From assembly GCA_902729315.2 (NCBI GenBank), contig LR746265.1, positions 2,894,892 through 2,958,891 of the forward strand: 64,000 nt of DNA. The letters run 5' to 3'. The translations under genes were made by a program, and so were the position numbers. This document shows positions 56,087 to 64,000 of the stretch, piece after piece. The stretch is from Spirodela intermedia. Its lineage: Eukaryota > Streptophyta > Magnoliopsida > Alismatales > Araceae. Position 1 is the stretch's first letter; every line of letters begins with the position of its first letter. The notes beneath the pieces were generated by a model, which was not told the DNA's origin, did no database searches, and was given only the letters and a program-made list of their open reading frames with translations.

Positions 56087-57390
56087 TTATTCGAGGAGGA
56101 GCTTCCTCGAGGAGAGGCACCAACGATCGTAGCAACTCCGAAGATCGGGCCAGTCCGACGCAGAGAAGGTGAAGTCCTCCATCCAGCTTGCGAGTATCAG
56201 TTCCTGGTCGTCCCAGGGCAGCCCCTGAATCAGCTCTCCCAGGATAGCTTCCATGTCCCGCTTCTCCCACCCCGTGAGCACGGGGGAGCCCGCGCCGTTG
56301 CTGGCGTAGCAGAGGAGGGGAATCCACAAGGCGAGGATCCTGAATCTGACGTCCCTCGGCGCTCCGCCCGGCGTGTGCGCCACCTCCCGGAGAAGCAACG
56401 CCGAGATCTTGACCAGGGGGGCCTGGGCGCCGGGATGTGCCGTCAGGGACAGGGCGGCGAGCCTGGTGGCGAGGCTCCACCGCACAACGGCCCCGTCGAG
56501 GGCCCCGCAGGCCCTCATCTTGGTCGCTATCCACAGCAGCTCCTGCGCCAGCTTCTCCGACTCCAGGCACTCGCGCCTCCTCCCCGGCGGCGGCGGCGGC
56601 AGCCGCTGCGGCCTTTCAGCCACTGCGGAGAGGAGGCCGAGGAGGCCATTGAAGTAGGAGGCAAGGAGAGAACCGAGCGGGAGCCGGCACAGCGCGCGCG
56701 AAGGCCACGTAGCGGATGCCTCCTCGGAATCGCGCGATGCCTGGAGGGAGACGCGGAGCCTCTCGCATGTTCGGAAGAAGGCCGAGTAGAGGGCCTCGCG
56801 GTTGACCTGCTGGAGAGTTGCGTCGCCGCTGAAGGCGTTTTCGTCGAGGATCCTCTCCGCCGTGCTCACGACAAAATCATACTTCCTGGCGGTGATTGGG
56901 ACGTCGTTGAGCAGCGAGAGTACCTGCAGGGAAAGATTTGACGAACCATGCGTGGAGAATTTGAAGCAAGAGGATCGGATTGGAACTTTACATGGCACAG
57001 AGCCCTTCCGATGGCTCTGGTGGACGGCCCGGCGGCCGAATTCCCAAATCCGCCATGCAAGACCAAGGCTCCCGGCGGGGCCGGAGAAATGTCTCCGGCT
57101 TCCGCCGTGACCACACCTCGAGTAGCATCAGAGGGCAGGATACCGAAGGTGGGGAGGTAATCCATCAGGATCCGAATCACCCAGATGGTCACCCACAGTG
57201 TTATCATGGTGATGTACCTCAGATGATCCATGGCCTTCCACCTCTCTCCATCATGTCCGGCCACCGTGCTCGAAGACACCACAGCCGAGAGTATCTTCGC
57301 CGCGGCGTTCGCGGAGGAGATGAGCAGAGAACCGAGCAGACGAGAGGGGCGCATGACGGAGACACCCCCGGGGGCGAGCCTCGTCTCCAT
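56087..57390 (-). CDS. Uncharacterised plant protein, 2 exons, 411 residues
   Basis: Exon 1 (56992-57390) joins exon 2 (56087-56923) through a 68-bp intron with a CAT|GTAAAG donor and CTGCAG acceptor, in frame at ALCH|VLSLLNDVP. The N-terminal part has one hydrophobic stretch (ITMITLWVTIWVIRILM, about residues 75-92) that could be a membrane anchor. The rest is mostly helical in character with conserved-looking phrases (RKYDFVVSTAERILDEN, VNREALYSAFFRTCERL, KLAQELLWIATKMRACG, WSLATRLAALSL, LWIPLLCYASNG, WMEDFTFSASDWPDLRSCYDRW). I recall unnamed plant proteins with similar wording but cannot name a family or function. The ATG at 57390 is the first in frame. It is divergent from the succinyl-CoA ligase gene, 547 bp away. 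Confidence 0.75.
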
Positions 57391-57937
57391 GATCACACTT
57401 CCTTCCCGCGGCTGGCGGCGGGCGGTGGGCACGAGGGATGCCTATAAGTACCACCGGGGGATGCCTCGAGGTGTAAAGAAACCGGCGCTGCCTGTCGCCA
57501 GCTATCTTCTTCCTGGACTCGTGGGATCTAAAGAGGACGAGGAAGCTGCCACCCGGTTACTCTCTGGTGAAGAGAAATAATCTGTTGCAGAAGCAGACAG
57601 CCTTGGAAGCGGCTCTGGCTCTACGCGGCCGACGGGCGTGCGTCTCCCTGTCGACGGTGGCCACCTTCCTACTCGACCTGGCCCAGTGGCTGACGGGCTG
57701 GGCTTAGTTAGGACAGTCCGGCCCATAAGTTGTAGGAGCCGGGGACTCGCCGGGTTGACTCGTCAGGGCTGGGGTCTGATTTCCGAGTTCTATAAAACCT
57801 TCGTGGGAGAAATGAGTCGCCTTTCCCTTGTACACTGTAAACAAATAAAGAGAGACAGGCCCCGATTGGCGAAGGGGGGAACGAGCGTCTTTCTGTTTTT
57901 CCTTGCAGTGGCGGCTGTCAGATCGTGCACGGCAGCC
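57391..57937. other. Intergenic region of the divergent 411-residue and SCS-alpha genes
   Basis: 547 bp between two start codons on opposite strands. A plus-strand TATA box (57791-57797) serves the SCS-alpha side. No equally clear TATA is seen for the minus-strand gene. A plus-strand frame is open through much of the region but lacks conservation. Confidence 0.5.
57791..57797 (+). promoter_or_regulatory. TATA box of SCS-alpha
   Basis: TATAAAA about 141 bp upstream of the ATG at 57938. Confidence 0.55.
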
Positions 57938-60900
57938 ATGAGTCGGCGACAGGCTGCGAAGGCCATCGGCGCGGCGGCAGCGAAGCTGTGCTCACAGCCG
58001 AAGCCCCTTCATGCCCCTGCTTCTCTCTCATCGTCGCCCTCTCACTCGCTGTCTTCGCAGTCCCGTCATTTTGCGGCTGCTCCTGCCCCGCCGCCTCCCG
58101 TGTTCGTGGACAAGAATACCCGCGTCATATGCCAGGGGATCACCGGCAAGAATGGCACATTCCACACTGAACAGGCCATCGAATATGGCACCAAAATGGT
58201 AATGTCTCCTCTTCTCCTTTCATATCCCGGACACTTTTTCGTGGTCTTGCAGTCTTATTTTTTTATCTAGTTTTTTTGTTCATCCTGCATCCTGTGCGCT
58301 CGTATTTGGTTTCTGTTAGCCGTCGTATTTTTTTAATTCGATCTTTGGACGGTGGAGAATATAAGAGACGCGTGCTAACTAATGGATTCATTTTGGTTTT
58401 TATGATGACCTGTAATGGAGGGGTTGGTTGGTGACGTGTTATTCCTTACACTTGGATGTTTTAAAAAATACTGGGTTGGAAAATACAGCTTGAGTTCACG
58501 GCAAACTATAACTTATATGATCCGTGAATGTAACAAATTACCATAATCATAATTTGAAACGGGTTATTCACGCGGTCACTGTTCTTCCTCCGCTTCTTGT
58601 TTCTGAGGATATTTGGATGCCATCCATTGGGGATTTACTCTTTAACGTTTTTTAATTCGGCTGATATGATTGTTGCGCATTGCCTGGGTTGTCTGTAAAC
58701 AATGCTGAACGGTGATGTTCTCGAGTAAATTTCTCGGGACAATGATACCCACTCATTGGAACGTTCTTATCCTCGTCATCTCGTCAGAACTTTCTTGATC
58801 TGTCTGTGGTCTTTATTACTTTGCTCACTTTCTGAGTTTTAGTCAAATTGTGCGACAGACGATGAATGAGCTCAGATAACATATGTTGTGTGAAACCTCA
58901 AAGTATTTTCTTGTGCGAGTGGCTTTTTTCCATGCATTTACCATATCCTTTATTTGGTCGTCCCTTCTAAACTAAAGGATGAATTTGGCCACACTATTTT
59001 CGGAATCTACTGAGTTTGACAGCTCCTTAGATTCAAAGAATCTATGAAGATGAGACATTTAACTTTCTCTTATGTGCTTACATGTTGTGGTATCGGCTTG
59101 TGCACCCATGTACTCGGAATGGTCGTGGGAAGGTTTTCTTGCTCCATGGTAGGCGTGCCTCTCAGTTGGAATGGAATTTATGTACTGTGGCTTCAATTCA
59201 AGGCCTGACTAGCACATGCCACTGCCAACCAACTGTAAAGTTCACCATTCTTGGTGATGCTAGCTTATCATCATCAACTGAAACGAGAGCCACTCTACCA
59301 GCTTCAAGAATTCATTACATTAATCAAGCTGTAACATTTAATATGAACTTCTTTGTACTAGCCCTTTATGAAATCGGAAACATTTAATATAACTTGTGGA
59401 TTACATAGGTCGCATTTAGTCTTACATGTAATTCGTCAATTTCTTCCAGTTCATTTTTTTGTTAGCTGTCTTGTCTTGTTTAGGTAACTAAATCTTTTCC
59501 TCTGATAAAAAAGTACTTGGCCTTCTCAATGTTTCGACATGTTTCTAACTAGTTAATATTTTCTCCATAGGTTGGTGGTGTGACACCAAAGAAAGGTGGA
59601 ACAGAACATTTGGGGCTTCCTGTTTTCAACTCAGTGGCGGAAGCAAAGGCTGAAACTAAAGCAAATGCATCCGTGATATATGTTCCCCCTCCATTTGCTG
59701 CAGCAGCTATTATGGAGGCCATGGAAGCTGAATTGGATCTCATTGTGTGCATCACGGAGGGGATCCCTCAGCATGACATGGTGAGGTTGATAATTTCATG
59801 GTTTTTACAGCTCACTGTTGCGTATTATTTATTTTTTACTTAATAGTTATGTGACAGTATGTACTTTTTTTATAATAATTGTAGTTTATCTGAAACGTTT
59901 GGAACTATGAATTTTATTACTATGTTTCTATCTTCTTCATTAGCCGAGCACTGGTGCAGTTGTCAAAAAAGAAGGGCAGTCCCTGTTTCTATCAATCTCT
60001 ATTATCGGGATTTCACATTGGTCTGTCGCTTGTGCCTTACTCTAGAAGAGGTAATATTCGACCCATGTCAGTAGGATACATCAGGGTGGCAACAAGAGAG
60101 TGGTCGGAGTTCCACTATGAAGTTTGTTTATGATCGACACGCTAATGTGGATGGCTGGGTTAGTCGAGCCCTAGTGCAGTAAGATTAGATGCCATTGATT
60201 TTTGTTATGTGCTGACTTTCTGTTTTAGCTAGAAGTCACAAACAACGGGCACCAGAAGTTTCCAGGATGGAATTAGGAATATCACTACAATGGCAGCCGT
60301 GGACTGGAATATTGTGAACAGATTGAAAAACCGTCAACTAAATGCCATCTTTTTCATTGGATGCCTCAATTGAACAATTTCAATACGTAAACTATGTCAT
60401 TAGATGTCTAGTGCTTTGGAGATAAATTGTAATATTTTTATTAGGGACCTCAGATCGCTTATTCCTTGTAAGGGGGATGCTAAGCCAAAGGTGCTGTCCC
60501 TCAGAGATTGGACTGACTTTTGATAGAAGTTTGGCAACCTTTGACAAGGTGGAGAGTAGGGTCTTCTATTGTAATAATACCATGATGCTCTCTTTCATGT
60601 AGTGGCATTTTTCGACCTGATCAGGAAATCGAAGACTAATGCAAAGACAACGTCCATCTACATGGAATGACCCAAAATGTAGTTTCTCCGTTCAGTTGGT
60701 CTCCTTATCCAATATTGGATTCAGTTGGATCCTTTAAGCCCTGTCAATTCCGTTAAAGGTGAAGTTCCTGATGTGGAGCTATACTCATACGAAGTTGCTT
60801 ACATGTGATCTTTATGTATCCCATATGGAGCGTATCAGAGGTGAGGATGTTTTCATTTTGATGGTATGTAAGGAGATTTGCGGATTGCACTTGTCCAGTT

Positions 60901-63900
60901 GTTTTGGAGCACACAGGTTAAGACATTCATTGAAGAAATATTAAAATGTTAAAGTCTCTTGTCATCAAAAGAGGGTCAGAGCATATGGTGGATGATTTGT
61001 ACAGCCCATTGGGGCATCACAGACTGAAAGGGTCTTTAATGGGGTTTAGTGCATATCCGAAGCGAATGCTGTATTTTATTTTTGATCATGTACGTGGTTG
61101 AGTAAAGTTGAGTATAAGAGGTAAAGGAGGAAACCTGTGCGTATTTTTGTGGGTTGTGTTGGTGGGAGGTTGGCGGGTTTGAGATTAAGAAGAGAACATG
61201 AGAAGGGAAATCGAGCTTCTTATACTTGCTGACGTGCTTTGGGTGAATAGATGCCGAAAAAAGGACAGATTTGTTATTAGAGTCGGGTCTTAACTTCTGT
61301 CAAGCTATGAACGAGCTAAACAAGCAGATATCTCAGAAGAATGAAATAATGATGACATTGGCCATGTGATGCCGAGACAAGAAATATATAATCGGGCATC
61401 AATTCATTACTATGACCTCCTACATTGTTACAGCTTATGTAGGCAGAAGCCAACTTAATGAGAATGCAGTTTAGACCAAGAGAAGGAATAACCATTTTAA
61501 TGACCCTCACTTCTTAGTAGTCACTGGAAAATAGACAGCATAAAATAACTGCGGCTGTCATCCCCGGCCCAATTTTTCATGATAATTTATGAAATTATTG
61601 ATACTGAAAATTTTTGTGTTGTGTTTTTGTGCCTCAAATTACTGGCATCCTTCTGCAATATGATCTTTTTTTAGAATCATCTTTTAACACTCAAATTTCC
61701 TCATCTAGTAGCATGGAATTATAGTCATATTCCGTCCCCCTAAATGGTATGCATTTCTCCTGAATCCGGACCAAATTTGTAGATCACACTTCACCCTCCT
61801 TTATAGTCATTCGCGCTTTTACTCTCAATTCACCTTCCTATCCAGATTCTCTATATTCATCTTCTTCTTTCATGAACTTCTGTTGTAAGGTTATCAGGAT
61901 AGAGCTATGTTGCTTGAGAGCTCTTATTTTCACTCCATAAATGCTCTTTTCTTCCATCAGCTCTTCTTCTTACTTGAAGCACGGGAGTGTTAAAGCTTAC
62001 GACATTGACTATCAATGCTGATCTGCTGACATTTGGGTGCTAACGTTTTTTATTTACTTTCACTGGATCTGGGTGAAAAAAGACACTACTTAATGTCTAC
62101 AAATATTCTGGTTCAATGAACAGAGCCTACTATAACTGTGTTTCCATTCTCACCCTCCCTTGCATTTGGTCGTCATTGCTTCGCATAGAAAAGCAATGAA
62201 TGAGCTGATCGTTTCATCACAAGGGAAAGATAGATTGCCTGCTTACTTCATAGAGAGGTTTTCGGCAGTGAGCGCATGCTAATATACAGTTTTTGTTAAT
62301 CTTCATGGCATGTCAGCATTTTCATGACAACCAAATTTCAGTATTATTTCTGATTCTCAGTTTGATATTAGGTTCGAGTGAAGGCGGCCCTTAACAGACA
62401 ATCAAAAACTAGACTTATTGGGCCAAACTGCCCTGGTATCATAAAACCTGGGGAATGCAAGATTGGCATCATGCCGGGGTATATTCACAAGCCCGGGCGC
62501 ATTGGAATTGTTTCAAGATCTGGTACATTGACATATGAAGCGGTATGTGTTTATGCTGATCATAACAACTAAAAACACCTGGTTAAACCTCATGCATATA
62601 TTTTTTTTCTTTTTGACAGGTTTTCCAGACAACTGCTGTTGGCCTTGGACAATCGACTTGTGTTGGCATCGGTGGTGACCCATTCAATGGAACCAACTTT
62701 GTTGATTGCATAACCAAGTTCTTGGAAGATCCTCAGACTGAAGGTAAATCATTAAAAAATGGAGTCAATTGCGCAGCCAATTTCTCTGTCGTGGGTTTCT
62801 CAAGGGGGGTTAGGGGGCACAGATGTATGTGCAGAAGTTGTAAGCTCGATGCAAGTATGCACTCTCCACCTGCATGTTTGTTGGAATGACCAGCATCATA
62901 GGTCTCTAAAATGAACATTATCGGTAAATAACTGAGGAAGATTTACCAAATAATTTCAGCAGATGGCTATTCACCTCTATGTTCCGAAGGATTTTCATCA
63001 GATGAGATTAATGGCAGTTTGACATCCAAATGTAAATGTCGATGAAAAATATAGTGATTGTCAAGATACAAAAATGTTCTGTATTCTTTGCCTTGAACTG
63101 TTCCTAATCTTTTCTCCTTAAACTTCTGCTTTCATAGAGAAAGGTTCCCTAGTCACTCGTCTAACTGTTGAGAGCTATGAAATTCTTATCACGCAATATC
63201 ATATAATTGTTCCAGCATGCTGTCGTTATTCATAGCAAATGCAGTGATCTTTTAGTTATCGACTTCTCCAGGAAAAAAATTGGGTTCACTATGCCAATCT
63301 GTTTGACTCTAGTTTCCGTAAAATTTTCTGAATCTTGGGAGGTACCACTCATCGTGAAATGCCAAGGACGAACGATAATCATCTTTGTGATACTGTGATC
63401 TTGCCGTTTCTCAGTATAAAATAACGCTTGTTATCTTAGTCAAGTTGCATTTTATGTCAGGAATTGTTCTTATTGGAGAGATCGGAGGAACTGCAGAGGA
63501 GGATGCTGCGGCTTTAATCAAGGTAAATTAAATTCCAAGACAGATTGTTCGATGATTGAAAATGTTTATCATCCTGCAGCTTTTCAAATCATGAGTTCTT
63601 GCACAATATTCAGCACTATTGGATGTGAAATAACTTTTTTTTCCCATCATTTATTTATACCCAAAGCCATGCTATGATGAAAGGCCGTGAACACAGAATA
63701 TTTGGAAGTAATTTGGACTTTTGATCCTTTTGGTTTGTTTTTTTTTCTTGCTTTGGTAGAAGAAAAATTGCTCGTAGTTGGAAGGTACGCAATCAGCTAG
63801 TTCAGTATTATTACAAACAAAGGTACATTCTGCTAGGAACAGGAACGACCGACGCCGCGCACTGTAAGAGGCCATGGATAGATAATATCATGAAAGAAGT

Positions 63901-64000
63901 GAAAAGAGAAGAAACACAACACACATGAATGAAGGATTTTTGGGTGGTTCGGATACTCCACATCTGGGGCCTCGCTGGGTCTACCATGTGAGTTGAGAGT
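57938..64000 (+). CDS. Succinyl-CoA ligase alpha subunit, mitochondrial (3' end outside window)
   Basis: The alpha subunit of the TCA-cycle enzyme that interconverts succinyl-CoA and succinate with nucleotide phosphorylation in the mitochondrial matrix. Exons found: 57938-58198, 59571-59780, 62372-62542, 62620-62743, 63461-63522, all GT-AG and in frame (276 codons). A presequence of about 45 residues ([16 protein letters not shown] start) precedes the CoA-binding fold: [102 protein letters not shown] and [12 protein letters not shown]. The last exons, with the GHAGAI phosphohistidine loop, lie beyond 64000. The 2.6-kb intron 2 (59781-62371) contains nothing I can name. Confidence 0.92.
63800..64000. 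mobile_element. Possible retroelement sequence in SCS-alpha intron 5
   Basis: The end of the window (especially 63895-63990) has a run of GTGGTTCGG followed by a CT-rich and GGGCCTCG-type stretch that resembles the end region of plant Ty1/copia LTRs. No terminal repeat pair can be seen because the window ends. Low confidence. Confidence 0.22.

Noticed and set aside
59781-62371. Transposable element in SCS-alpha intron 2
   Set aside because: The intron is long, but I found no terminal repeats or element coding sequence in it.

Overview
The window looks like nuclear DNA of a flowering plant. It has spliced genes with AT-rich introns of 74 bp to 2.6 kb, plant-only organelle proteins (a thioredoxin x, a PARC6/CDP1 plastid-division protein, a class I TCP factor, and PPR proteins of the PLS-E and DYW types), and no prokaryotic or viral genes. 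The very GC-rich first exons and intronless genes beside AT-rich introns suggest a monocot or another lineage with a strong 5' GC gradient. That is an inference from composition and protein wording only.

Layout, left to right. (1) About 495-5916 is a recent head-to-tail tandem duplication of a 2.7 kb unit. Each unit carries one minus-strand gene for a 432-residue DUF4408/DUF761 membrane protein, and the two promoters have already diverged by indels. (2) 7537-15266 (minus) is a complete 11-exon mitochondrial dihydroorotate dehydrogenase gene. (3) 15921-20453 (minus) is one uninterrupted 1510-codon frame that covers TAF1 from its N-terminus to its terminal bromodomain. Plant TAF1 genes normally have many introns, so this is best read as a retrogene. 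(4) 23293-24210 (minus) is an intronless TCP7/TCP21-type factor. (5) 26540-28348 (plus) is a PPR gene of the PLS-E type. (6) 28548-30693 (minus) is chloroplast thioredoxin x. (7) 31281-38073 (minus) is an 11-exon NBS1 (nibrin) gene with an E2F-type site and two G-boxes upstream. (8) 39477-44946 holds three tightly packed PPR genes: two divergent genes sharing a 109-bp intergenic region, the second of which converges on the third with 55 bp between stop codons. (9) 45521-53289 (minus) is a complete 12-exon PARC6/CDP1 gene. (10) 56087-57390 (minus) is a two-exon gene for a 411-residue protein I do not recognise. (11) 57938 to beyond the window end (plus) is the mitochondrial succinyl-CoA ligase alpha subunit, cut off by the window.

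The genes do not form one pathway. Most encode organelle-related proteins (DHODH, SCS-alpha, PPRs, TRX x, PARC6) or nuclear chromatin and DNA-repair proteins (TAF1-like, NBS1, TCP), as expected for an ordinary gene-dense plant region. The points most worth following are the intronless TAF1-like gene, the fresh DUF761 tandem duplication, a 69-bp duplication in PARC6 that copies a splice acceptor and would place a stop codon in the transcript if used, and the compact PPR trio. Exon coordinates were worked out by hand from splice signals and reading frame and have not been checked against transcripts.
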